Part shown: piece after piece, positions 11,659 to 23,074 of the stretch | Layout of the letters: the number at the start of each line of letters is the position of its first letter | How positions within the stretch are numbered: the first letter of the stretch is position 1 | Assembly: GCA_027600665.1 (NCBI GenBank) | Contig: JADGJL010000054.1 | Span: forward strand, 1-53,586 | Direction: 5' to 3' | Source: Irineochytrium annulatum | Taxonomy: Eukaryota; Chytridiomycota; Chytridiomycetes; Chytridiales; Chytridiaceae | DNA: 53,586 bases | The notes under the pieces: generated by a model | What the model was told of the DNA's origin: nothing | Seen by the model: only the letters and a program-made list of their open reading frames with translations | Database searches by the model: none | Position numbers and translations under genes: made by a program

Positions 11659-14596
11659 ATGTTCAAGACCATCGTAGAAAAGAAAGGGAGGGTGCACGCG
11701 GATGACAGTCACACGGACTCGAGTAGCTCTGTGACTGGCCACTTCGGCACGACGCTGACGGTGTCGCAAGACTTGGAGTCGAGACAGACGCTCCACAAAC
11801 GGAACCGGAGGGGTTCGCTGTCGATTGCTTCGACGTTGAGCTTGCCCGTCGTACCAGATGTTGCCAAGGCTGGCGTGTCGATGGGTATTCACTCGGGGTT
11901 GGGGAAGATGGTGATGATGATGGGAGGCAGCGGGGCCACGGGGTCCGAGGGCAAGGATGCGGAGGAAGACGCGACGGAGGCCGTGGCATTTGATGAGACT
12001 TCGCCCGTGCTAGGTACGATGAATACACGGGTCGCGTTTTAAAAGCGCGCCTTAACCGCCTATGTTCTCAGATATCACAAAGGTGGATCCTTACTTAATC
12101 GGTAAGCTGTTTTAGTTGATTCAAACTTGCTGATGATTTTATTTCTACTAGAGATAGCTCGGAGCGAGTTCCAAGCAAAGCAATTTATCTGGGTAATGAC
12201 TTTCCGAGGCCTTTTCACGTGCTCTTTTGCTAAGCAATCATGGTCTTCCTTCCGATGTTCGCAGGAGTTCTTGATGCAATTCGCTCAAGCCCTGGTACCA
12301 TTTGTATGGATGCTTCCGAAGGGCAAAATTTTCTCCCTTAACCACTTATATTTGACAAATATGGCAACCGCCGGGATAATTCAATGGGTAAGAAATTGAC
12401 CGTAGCGCGAACTTACCAGTGCAGGCTTGGTTCATTCAGACAATTGCTGTGAACGCACTTGTGTTGCTATTTTCGCCCGCTACGTATGCCATCACTCCCG
12501 TCATTTTTCTCAACGTTGTCATTATTTTGCGAATGCTGATTATTGCCGGGAAGCATGGGGTACGTATTGCGCGCTTACGATTCCTCTTGTGGTTCTCAAG
12601 GATATAATCGTTACAGTACACGTCTCCGCTCGAATACCGCGAGCTGTACGCGGTGGCAGTGCCGCAGATCGCAATATTTCGTCGCCAGGTTATCACGGGC
12701 TGGAATAAGCCCGCGCGTTCACTTCGCGAGACCCAGCTCTTGCTCGCGTCAGTCCGCCAGCAATGCTCCCTTTTCAACGCCCGCTTCCGCCTTCCCGACT
12801 CGGACCCGGCAGGCGGCGTCGATGGAGACGCGCTGCCCCGCGAGCACACTATAATGACTCATGACACCATCGTTGCCGGCCTCCATGAACAATTTAACGA
12901 CCTGATGGTATGGTTTTTTGAAGATTTTCTTTATTTCGTACTTGTATCTCATCGCGCTTTGATTTCCTTTAAGCCCGAATCAACACCGTCGCATGTCGTC
13001 GGAAGCATCGTTAAGCTTCGGACCGCCGCACGCACGGCGCCATCCTCAGCCGACTCGGGGACCACGCAGGCGGACGCCACTATATCGGATGTTGGTCGTA
13101 AATTATTGCCGGGGATGCCACGCGAATCAAATGCAGCCGAACATGCGCCGCAGCCGACGGGAGGTTTGCAGCGGAATGGTGCGCTTCCCAGCATTACCGA
13201 GGACACTAGTCTCAGGCACGGGCTCGACTTCGGTGCGCCACCACCGATCTCGGTGCCTACGTCGCAGCCATTAGTCATGCCATTACCGTCGTTGCAACAG
13301 CGCGCGGCAGCGACAACATCGACGAAGTATGTGACGGCCCACGAGGTCGGGATGACGCTGCTGGACGAGGCATGCTTAAAGAGGTCACCGGATGAGTTAG
13401 GCCTTATCGTTGCTTTGATCCACGCGGCCCTACCGCTTTTGGCCGCCTATGTGGACTGGGCTATCGGGAAAGGCCCAGAACCTTTCACCACGGGGACAAA
13501 GATGCAGATTGCTGTCGAGATCCTTGTCCACACCCTCTCGATTGTGCCAAATGGGTACATCATGCAGGCATTTTCGGCATTCTTGTTTTGCGCAATCACA
13601 GATTTCGAAAGGTTTGTTATTGTGGGATTTGATAACTTTCAACGATTTGTTTTTAACGGGTGGCAGGCGAGAGTACCTTCAACGCCGACTTTACGCGATG
13701 TTAAACGACGGCAGCGTGCGCCTTTTGACTAAGGACAACGTCGGGGACGACGGACCCAATCTTGCGGAACTCGAGAGCTCGCCCGTGGTGAAGCTGTCGA
13801 TGAAGAATCGGCAGAATTTGCAATCGTGGTGGTTAGTGCCAACTTAGTAACAATCAGCGCGCTCACACGACGTTTATGTTCCTGCCAGGTTTCTGAGAGT
13901 ATGCATTGAGGATTGGGGGTTCCACTATCACCTGCGGATTCTTTTTTACACTGGCCTGACGCTAGGCTATATCGCGGCTCTGACCGTCGCCGTTTCCGCT
14001 GCTACCCTTATCTCCGGTAGCCTGTCTACCTATCTCACCATGGTCGCCCTTCTTCACATATGCTCTTTTGGCTTCCTTATTGGATTTATCGTAAGGTTGC
14101 ATTTCCTGCGCGTTCTTCTGACTTTCTTCGTTCTCTTCGTAGGGAATCCACGGCCAAAAGTATAACGCCCTGCAACGATTGTCCGTCTCCTTAATCGCTA
14201 AGACTCGGGTTCGCCTTTTATTTACCAAATCACATAGCTCAGTTTAATGTCTTTCTTTTCTGTTTGATAAATCAGGTCGACTACGACACGGAGCGCCGCG
14301 TTCTCGAAAAGCGTCTTCAGGCAATTCGTGCAACCATCTCCTCTCAAACACCTCCGAGTATTACGACCATGCAGGAGCACATCACACTTCAGCGTCGTGT
14401 GACTTCCTACCAAGCACAAGTGACGGAGCTGGCCGAGCTGATTAAATTGCTGGAGGCCATCCAGGACGGTGTGGTCGAGGGAAATAAGATTCGGACGATA
14501 AGAATCATGGGCTTCGAAGCTGGCGAGAATTTGTTTAACACTCTTTTCACTATTATTGCGCTAGCGGTGTCGGTTCTTCTGAAGCAATGGCTTTAA
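11659..14596 (+). CDS. Orphan multi-spanning membrane protein A, unknown function
   Basis: Nine exons join with correct phase throughout: 11659-12013, 12072-12101, 12152-12192, 12265-12387, 12425-12559, 12617-13611, 13667-13831, 13889-14090, 14276-14596, giving 788 residues. The N-terminal 120 residues are Ser/Thr/Gly-rich and probably cytosolic. Hydrophobic segments include IQTIAVNALVLLF, FLNVVIILRMLIIAG, LIHAALPLLAAYV, MQAFSAFLFCAI, ILFYTGLTLGYIAALTVAV and a last one, LFTIIALAVSVLL, at the C-terminus. A long polar, Ala/Ser-rich loop (about residues 310-450) divides the hydrophobic halves. Before the last segment, RRVLEKRLQAI to ELAELIKLLEAI is a likely coiled coil. No family is recognised. 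It could be a channel, a sensor or a lineage-specific organelle protein. Two exons are tiny (30 and 41 nt). Confidence 0.7.
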
Positions 14597-14785
14597 GCCG
14601 TTCGGACTTCAGCATGTACAATGCCTTTATATATCGTATATATGTGCAGTATGAACGTGTATTTGCAGTTTTGTCCGTCCAAACATCCTGAATGTTACTA
14701 GTGAAAAGCATTGCGAAGCAAAAGGAAGCGAAAAGGTCTATCAAAGAATACGAAGAAGGCTACCATTGGTGGAGAACGGCAACTT

Positions 14786-16887
14786 TCATTTCTTCACGCA
14801 CTTCGAGCATACCAACCCATTGGCCGCCCTTGCCGCCACCCTGTTCCCCTTCGTCCGCCCGCCCTCCGTCTCCCTGCCATCCATCGCGACCCTCAGCAGC
14901 ACCCCTCCCTCCGCAGGCGTCCTGCACACGCAGCAGACGTAGTGCGTCGGGTGGAAGCGCGCGCTCGTCGCCGAGTCCAGGACCGTCCCTAGTGTCTGCG
15001 GTGCGACTTCATATCTGCAAGTGGGACAAACGTGGGGGTTCCCGTCCTCGTACGGGTATCCACCCATGCCCATGCTGCCCATGCTGCCGTTCGGCGACTG
15101 CAGGTAGTCCTGCTGATAGGGGTCCTGCGCGAGGGCGGTGCGAGTGCGGGCCTCGTAGTGGCGCTCGCAATAGGGTTTGCCCTGGAACTCGAAGAAAATA
15201 CCGGTGGGGAAGGGCTCCTTACATTCCTATTATGGTTATCGTTAGTATATGGGCAGGTCCCCTTCTTCAAATCTCTTACGTTGCAGGTGAAGCAATCAGG
15301 ATGCCATTCCGAATCCACGGCACTGACATACTCCCCAACCACTGGTTTCCCACATCCGGCGCAGAGTGTCGCGAAGAGGCTGAAGTAATCGTCTGTCAAG
15401 AAACGCGAAAGTCAGCTCTCATGGGCCTACGAAACAAGTGAGAGGGACTAACCCTCGCAGTAGGCCTTGTTGTCCTTCTCCAAAAACCCGGTCCCCGGCG
15501 GGAACAGCTTTCCGCAGCATGAACAGAAGAAGTGATGCGGGTGCCACGTGGCGCCAAGCGCGCTGATGCAACCCTCCGTGATGGCGCCATCGCAGTACCC
15601 GCACGTGGCCGCAAACACACCCTTGAAGCATGTCTCGCAAAACGGCTCATCCTCCCTCTCGAAGAAGCTCGCCGGGTCGAGGGGCGCCTCGCAACCGGAG
15701 CACACGAAGTGGGACGGGTGCCACGCGCGGCCGAGAGCGTTCACGACGATCCCCTCAGTGATGGCGAGCGAGCAGGCGGAGCAGACCGGCTGTGATTGCT
15801 GCTGCTGCGGCATGAGGGGCGCCGCCTGCGGGTTCGACATCGATTGCATCGGTTTCGAGGGGCCCGAGGCCGGGTTGCCTCCGCGGATGTTGCTAATCAC
15901 CGTCGGTGACTCGGGCATCAAGGGAGTTGCGGGCGGCGATGGCGGACCCGACATGCCGCCGCGGCCAGGCGACAAGTATCCGCTGCCCTGATTGTAGGGC
16001 GACCCAGTTGGCTTGTGCTGTTGCTGTTGCTGCTGTTGCTGGGAACGCGGTTGAGGCGGGTTACTCGGCCCTCCCATCATATTCTCCTGAGGTGGACGCG
16101 AACCCGAGGAGCTCGCGGACCTATTACGCTTGCCCTGCGGCCCGGGGCCGCCTCTTCCGGCGTTCGAGCCCGTCCGCCTCGCGCTTTCGGCCCTCAGCTC
16201 CCGCTCGAGCGCTTCGATGTCGTCGTTGATAGCGTCAACCGAGGGTGGAGGCCGATTTCTTCCAGAGGAGACGGACTGGGGCGGGGGAAGCTGCGGCTGA
16301 ACCTGTAGGGGCTTCAGCTGACTTGGCTGGGAGTCCTTTTTAGGCCGCGCGATGCTGTCCATGGCCGCGGCCATATCGGCGTCCAGAGAGCTGAAAAGCG
16401 CATCAAGGCGACTCATAGCCGAGGTCTATCACCCGCTTGTTAGCGGTTCCGTAATGGTCTGTCCTCAAGGCAAAGTAGGACCCACCTTATTCGGGCTCGT
16501 TGGACTCGCCACCTCGCTCACAGACTCGAGGCTAGGCCCAGTTCCATACCTATCATTCTGATCACCAGGGCCAGTTGAACCGGCGTTCCTCGGGGGAGTC
16601 GGCCCGCCCGACTTGGACAGTGTCCGCAAAGGAGGTTTGGTTGCGCCCTCAGATCCGGCCCCCGACCTGGATTGAGCAGGAGATGCACCACGAGCCGTAG
16701 AAGTGAGGCGGGAGGCCACAGGCTTCGCCTCGACCTCCTTCAGTAGAGATTCTGGGCATAAACGTGTCGGGTTAGCAGTCAATGATTGGGCGTCCGTCGC
16801 GGCGGCCAGGCCAGTCGATCATGAGCCAGCCTGAGCTCGGCCAGCATGCGGCCGCGAGGGAAGCGAGCGCTCACCTAAGTCATTCAT
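14786..16887 (-). CDS. Paxillin-like adaptor: LD motifs plus four LIM zinc-binding domains
   Basis: Exons 16887-16875, 16751-16486, 16425-15453, 15392-15280 and 15226-14786 give 601 residues in consistent phase. The start is MNDLESLLKEVE, an LD-type motif formed by splicing a 13-nt first exon. A second LD-like motif, LDALFSSLDADM, lies at about residue 100. A Pro/Gln/Ser-rich region with poly-Q follows. LIM1 starts CSACSLAITEG, LIM2 CGYCDGAITEG, LIM3 CAGCGKPVVG, each with a WHP core and GKPYC-like end; LIM4 (CPTCRYEVAPQ ... HYVCCVC) is divergent and stretched before its last CSKC pair. Paxillin and fungal Pxl1 link actin, Rho signalling and adhesion or septation. The intron at 15279-15227 has a perfect TACTAAC branch site. 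It is divergent from membrane protein B. Confidence 0.88.
15795..16048 (-). repeat. Poly-glutamine (CAG/CAA) tracts within the paxillin-like gene
   Basis: Two short trinucleotide runs encode Gln: about eight residues at 16018-16041 and four at 15798-15812. They lie in the disordered linker between the LD motifs and the LIM domains and are interrupted by CAA codons. Confidence 0.75.
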
Positions 16888-17296
16888 GGCCGCTCGGCTC
16901 AACAGCGGCGAGTCGGTTGTCAGCAAGACGAAGTGGCGTGGCGTGGGAACACAAGCCGGTGATACAAATGACCTTTCTCAATATATAATCGAGTTGGACA
17001 GCACTTATGCTGAAGGGAAGAGAACGGCCAGCCCTGGCCTTGGCTGGACATGAAGGACGAGGAGAACCAGGGCTGAGCTAGCGCTCGAGCTAAATCTGTG
17101 CGAATCTTCGATGAGGGCACCGGACAAGTATGTCGCGTCGGTCGTTTCCACTAACGCGGTCAACCTGCTCGACCGCGATAGCGCCGCGCCAGGCGCCAGG
17201 CGTTGAGCCAGGCCTTGAGCCTTGTCGATCCGTAAATCTGAGGAGTCATCACGGTCGCGATTTACACGCTCGTCGTCAGCGCGGGCCATCACAGGC
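16888..17296. other. Divergent promoter region between paxillin-like gene and membrane protein B
   Basis: About 410 bp between two start codons facing apart. The plus-strand frame is open upstream of 17297, with an ATG at 17222, so the membrane protein could begin 25 residues earlier. Otherwise I see no gene in it. Confidence 0.4.
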
Positions 17297-19560
17297 ATGT
17301 GGGCCAACACGACGGCGCCCCTGAACGCGATCGCATACGTGCCATGGGATATCGGAGACTGGAGCTTCTACTCTGTATGGATCGTCATGTCACCAGTCGT
17401 GTCAGAGGGATCGTGTGCCCTCATCGTGACGAGTATTGGTGTGTACTCGCGCCTTTGCGTGATAAAATTCAGAAAAAACGCGGGCTCATATTCGCCGATA
17501 GCCATGGTCACAGTGGCCTTTTTCTTTTGGGCGTTCAGTTTTTACTGGGATCCCCAATGCAAGTTCGAGGGGAGCGGCCGGGATGAGGAGGAGTTCTACT
17601 GGATTGAGGTTATGTGCGCCATCGGGTACGGCAATGTCGTGGGTGCCATCGGAAAGGTAGTGGTGAGCTCAATATCAGGAAAGATTAAATTTTGGAGGTA
17701 CCTTCACTTTTTTGGTCACGCTTTTCTCATTTCCCGTGTAGAGCAACTCGACACCTCATATTTCCACTGGCAATATACGCCATCGTCTGCGGCGTATCCT
17801 CAGTCACGCAGTTCTCTATCCACTCTGTCATATCCCTTCAAGAAACCTTCCAGGACACAGTTTTTGCGGCGACGAATTTGTCTGCGATATATGACACGAC
17901 AAGCTTTGGCTACATGTCTATCATGTGGTTCCTCTTCTCGGACATCAGCGATGCCATTCTTTCGGTGGGTTTGCGTTCGCCGTGCGATCATTGCTGAGGA
18001 ACAAAACAAAAAGATGGCGGTCCTCCAAGGCACGCTCTCGCGCCTGGAAGGATATGGACTCTTTGTGATTGACGGCATGCTGTGCTCTGGGACTTACTTT
18101 GACGACACCGACCAGACGGTGCAATGTCTCGTTGACACCACGACATGCGCCGACCAACCGCTAAACGTCATGCCCGACTGCAGTGTCTCGGATCCTCATA
18201 TGAGAGTGGGCGCGCAAGGCCCGAAGGGTCTGTACAAGTACAAGCGCGATCCGGCTGCCAACAACGAGATCGGGGGTTACATCCTGCTCAAGCAGCCTTA
18301 CACCAGCTACGACCTGTCGACCATCGTCAACGACGGCAATAGCACATACGAAATCCCTATCAACAACGTCTCCGTCTACTTTGAGCTCACGAGCTTTTCG
18401 TCGCTCAACCTGCCCAGTCAGCACCACTTCGAGTGCGTCAACGCGGAGAACTTCTCCAACATGTCCATCGTTGAGGAGAATGCCAGTATTGCCATCCAGC
18501 AGTTGTTTAAAGTGACGGGGCCTGTCACTGTCACCACGACAGGGTATCAATCTTATTCGGGCTATAACACTGACCCACTGGATATCAATGAGGTGAGTGC
18601 TGCAAGGTCGAATGAGAACACAAGGAGCGTCATAACGTTTCCTTCTGCGAAAAGGTCGATCACTGGAGCTCTGTTTGCCACCTATCCGCGAGCCTCTGTG
18701 ACGTCAACATTTCCGGCACATCCGTCGTAGGCGCGCCACAAAATTGCATCGAATACCCTTTCACCTGCCTCTACGACACTGGGAACGACGCGACAGCAGG
18801 TTTAAAGCAGATGGCTCTTCCACTTTAGGGGACGCCACTAACTTCGTCATCCTAAGGTTGTCTCGCCTCCATCGGAATCGGCACCTTTCTCCGCCAGAAC
18901 GACTTCTTCCGGCAAGTCCTCATCCAGATGTCCAACGCGTACCCCTCCGCGTCCTTCTCCAAAATCCTTCGGCTCACCGTGGGTCGCCTCGCCCTCTCCT
19001 GGGGCATCGGCCTTTTCGACCCCGTCGAGATCAAATCCATGCCAGAGACCTACATGGTCAACAAGACCCTTACCGTTCGGACCGTAAGTCCGACGCCCGC
19101 CATCGCCATGGACCTCATCCTCTTCCTCTTGCTCGTGGCCATGTTCCTGGCCGCAACGACCGCGGGTCTGCTGTCGGAGTCGCACAGTTGCGCGGGCAGG
19201 ACCCTGATGGGAAAAGTATTGAGCCGGCGGTTGAAATGGGACCCGTTGTGGAGGATCGCGCCGAAGAGTATCATGGACGAGGCGTGTCTGGATCTGGACC
19301 AGCGGAGCAGGCCAACGGCGAAGGTATACCCCGTGGGGGACGCGGACGATGGTGAGAATGGAGAAGGGGATGCGGAATACGCGTCTGATGCATTGGAGGG
19401 GTTTTGGAAGGCGAAGGCGAGGGCTTTGGAAAAGGAGGTGGCCGCGCTACAGACGAAGCTTCTGCAGGCCAACAACAGCACGGATACGATGTTGGAGGAG
19501 CAGAACGGCACTGTAGTGGATAACAGAAGGAAGAAGAGAGGTGCCATACATCCAATGTGA
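17297..19560 (+). CDS. Orphan multi-spanning membrane protein B with large extracytosolic domain and C-terminal coiled coil
   Basis: Five exons keep phase: 17297-17697, 17742-17964, 17999-18592, 18655-18799, 18857-19560, for 688 residues. Start MWANTTAPLNAIAY is chosen because it leads straight into hydrophobic sequence. Hydrophobic helices include WIVMSPVVSEGSCALIV, PIAMVTVAFFFWAFSF, HLIFPLAIYAIVCGV, YMSIMWFLFSD and, near the C-terminus, AMDLILFLLLVAMFLAATTAG. The middle (about residues 225-470) is soluble with several Cys (CLVDTTTC, ECVNAEN, NCIEYPFTC) and many N-glycosylation sites (NVS, NFS, NMS, NAS), as expected of an extracytosolic domain with disulfides. The C-terminal 100 residues end in a coiled coil (ALEKEVAALQTKLLQA). 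The third intron is only 34 nt. I recognise no family; a receptor or sensor layout is only an inference. Confidence 0.7.
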
Positions 19561-19780
19561 GACGTGGTGGTGTGCCGCTCTGCGCGTGAGAGTTCATGCT
19601 TATTGTCTTTACTTGGCACCAGATGTGTATATAACAATAAAAAAGTCTCTCATAGACTCCAACGCCAACCAAGTCTCTTGCACATTTCGCGTGTGGTCTT
19701 GCGCGCCAAACTCAAACCTAAAAAATAAAAAAATCATGTGTGTTTTCTATGAGGGTGGCTGGTGCATTGTTTCGGCAACT

Positions 19781-22700
19781 ATGAGCAATGGTGCCAACGA
19801 CCCGTTCGAGGAGTTCCAAACGATTAGTTGGATAGACGACCTTCTCCGGGACCAGAGCCGGCTTATCAACCTCCGAAAGGTCACCGGCAGGCGGTGGGAC
19901 ACTTTTTTAAACACCTTGTTTGAGGCGTCCCAGTCGTGGATCGTCGTTCTGCTCGTTGGTGAGCATTCCCGAGAGATGTTACCTCCGTTGGTGTCCTCCA
20001 TGCGGACGGCGAGAACGAACAGCGCGCTAAGGCTGTCGTTTAGGCATCACCATCGGGTTGCTGGCCTCATGCATCGCGATCGTGGCGGCATGGCTCACGG
20101 ACGTGCGGTTGGGCTACTGCAGGACGGAGTGGTACCTGAGCAAAACTATCTGCTGCACCGGATACGACAAGGGTTCGTTATTGCCGAAACATACTCGAGC
20201 TGAATCTCACTTTTCTCAGAGTGTCTACATTGGGTGGATTGGAGCGGGCGGATATTTGGATACGCGGGCGTCAACATTGTCAATTGGATTTTCTATGTGT
20301 TCTTCTCGGTGGGTCTTCGCAATCATCCTACACCTGTCTGAGATGCCATCAGACGATGTTCGCGACGGCTGCCGCCGTTATGGTCGTCCAGATTGCCCCG
20401 CACGCCGCCGGGTCTGGGACGGCGGAGGTGAAGACCATCCTGGGGGGCTTTATCGTGAAGGGGTTCCTCGGCCTCAAGACCTGCGTCATCAAAGGCGCCG
20501 CTCTGCCGCTGACGGTCGCGTCGGGCTTAGCCGTCGGGAAGGAGGGTCCCATGATTCACGTGGCTTGTTGCGTTGGGAATATCATTCCGCGGCTTTTTTC
20601 CAAGTATTGGAAGAATGAGGCGAGAAAGCGTGAAATTCTTTCAGGTTTGTAATGTTGTGGTAACGCGATCGCTTTTTGTGTGTCTGTAAGCTGACATTTT
20701 TGTAGCTGCCGCAGCTTCCGGTGTGGCCGTCGCTTTCGGATGTGAGTATAACGTTTCCTCTACGGGCGGCTGATGTTGAATGTTCCACAGCTCCCATCGG
20801 CGGCGTCTTGTTTTCGCTTGAAGAGCTGAGCTCCTTTTTTCCTGCCAAAACGATGCTGCGGAGTTTCTTTTGCGCTCTCGTCTCTTGCGTCACTCTCCAG
20901 GTAAGAGTATTAGCCGAATACGGACGGGTTTTGTGAGCTAATGCTTGAGTTAGTTCATCGATCCGTTCCGCGGCAAGCGCGTCCTGTTCGCCGTCTCAAC
21001 CACACGGGATTGGCATTTCTTCGAAACACCGTTCTTCTTGCTTCTCGGAGTTTTCGGGGTTAGTGGCTTTTACAGTCCCTTCGCTGGAGCTAAACGCTTG
21101 CCATCTATTCCTGTAGGGTCTTTCCGGGGCTTTTTTCATCAAGATGAATCTCCGGATGCAGGAATACCGAAAGACCCTCTGGACCTACGACAAACCCATC
21201 GTTGAGGTTCTTGTCATTGCTGTGGGGACAGCTTGCGTGTGCTATCTTAACGGATTCACAAGGTCCGCATTGTTCCGGCTCTTCGACTTCTAAACCGTGA
21301 TGTAGGGTGGATAGTTCGGAATTGCTCGAGTTTCTTTTCAAGGAATGCGAGGAGTTTAACTTTAATGGGATTTGCGAGTGAGTTCTTGTCGCCTTGCAGT
21401 TCTCGATTTTGTTCTCTCCTCATATCTGAGTAGCAAGGAGCATATTCTGCGGAATGTTCTGTCTCTCACGTTCGCTCTCGGGTTACGAATCTTTTTGACA
21501 ATTATCTCAATGGGAGTCAAGGTACCGTTCCTCTTGCTCTTGCCATATTAAGATTTTGAAGGTTCCGGCGGGAATTTTGTACGTGCCCCCTAAGCGACTC
21601 TTTGTTTTTCGCACAACCTTCTGCTAACATTGCTCTCTTGCCTTCTCAGCATTCCGTCTATGGTTTGGGGCGCTCTTTTTGGACGTATAGTAGGGATATG
21701 CGTCCAGGCGTGGCAGCGGTGAGCGCGAACTTCGTTTAATATCAGCAATAAGAATTTTGAAGAGCCTACCCGGAGCTCGTATTATTCAACGTGTGCCATC
21801 CGGACGTCGTTTGTGTTACACCAGGCACTTACGCCCTTCTTGGCGCCATTGGAGCCCTCGGGGGCGTAACAAGGATGACGGGTGTGTTTCCAAAATTATA
21901 AAATTATTGCCGATGTAAATAGTTGCTTATCCCTAACGCACACCTTCGGTATAGTTTCACTCACCGTCATCATGTTCGAGCTCACCGGCACTTTGACCAA
22001 CATCATCCCCTGCATGGTGACGTTGATGGTGGCTAAACTCATCGGGGACGCATTTGGGAAGGGCGGCCTTACGGACGTGCAGATACAAGTGAAAGGCTTC
22101 CCCTTCCTAGACGGCACGGAGGACGAAATTGTTGGCAGTCCTGCCCATGAGGTTAGTGGCTGGCGGTTAATTCTTTAGTTTCTTGCACTTCGGCGATCTG
22201 AAAGTACTTCTATTATCAATTGTTTCATGCAGCTCATGACGAAGCGTGAGGAAATTACGGTCCTTGTTGGGAATGGCATGTCGGTTGGGCAGCTAAGTAT
22301 GCACACAGCTCCATTTCTGGAACGTATCGTACCGGTAACCCTAATCACTTTAAAAGCTCGGATTTTGGAAGAAACCGAGTTTAAAGGCTTCCCCGTCGTC
22401 CGTGATCTCGACAGTTATTTGTTCTTAGGTTACATAACGAGAGCAGACATCGTTCGGACAATGAGTAAGCCAGGTGGTTTCTCTTTCAAATTTATACTAA
22501 CGCTCGAAAGAAATTAACAAGAACCTGCCGGACAATGCCCCGGTTGTTTTCTACGGTGCCGAGGAAGGTTGGTTTTAATTTTTAGTTCGTTTTAGGTCGC
22601 TTAATGAATTCCCCAAAAAGGATTGCTGGGCCTCGACCTTACTTCCTTTCTCAATCGCACGCCCTTTAACGTCCATCCTAATGTCCAAATCGAACTTGTT

Positions 22701-23074
22701 ATTGTAAGTGGAAAGCGTCGATTGGAGTTCTAAGCAGATTCCAGGACATGTTTAAAAAGCTCGGACCCCGCTACATCACCGTTCAGGCTAAGGGTCGATT
22801 ACAGGGCCTAATAACGAAAAAGGATCTCTTGCGGGCCCTGCATGAGCGCGAGCGCCGACTCGCGGTGGAGCGACGCGCCCTGGCTCTGCGATCCGCTCAC
22901 TCGCTCGGCGGTCTTGGTGTTTTGGCTGGAGGGATGCTGGCAGGGGCGGGCGGCTCCACGAGAAGGAGAATGAGCGAGGGCGACACCGCGTTACCCCTTA
23001 TTGACTTTGAGGACGAGGATGTTTTTGGGAGCCCGACGCCAAAGCCTCAAACCGTTTGGGGGTTCATGAGATGA
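19781..23074 (+). CDS. CLC-family chloride/proton antiporter with C-terminal CBS domains
   Basis: About 16-17 exons; the first eight are 19781-19958, 20044-20172, 20220-20308, 20353-20644, 20706-20741, 20791-20900, 20954-21058 and 21117 onward, all in phase. CLC signatures: [14 protein letters not shown] (the GSGIP-type loop), GKEGPMIH with the gating glutamate, then [16 protein letters not shown] whose second glutamate is the proton glutamate of exchangers, and VPAGIFIPSMVWG (the GxFxP loop). Late exons hold CBS motifs: TEFKGFPVV near 22380 and [12 protein letters not shown] at 22805. The family acidifies and balances charge in Golgi, endosome and vacuole (yeast Gef1). Having both glutamates argues for a 2Cl-/H+ exchanger. 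An upstream ATG at about 19736 would add 15 residues. Confidence 0.93.

Noticed and set aside
19050..19637. A 195-codon minus-strand frame
   Set aside because: Antisense to the last exon of membrane protein B, whose phase is supported through five exons.
20058..20618. A plus-strand frame running through the CLC gene
   Set aside because: It reads through two introns and switches out of the CLC frame; the true exons are in the alternate frames.
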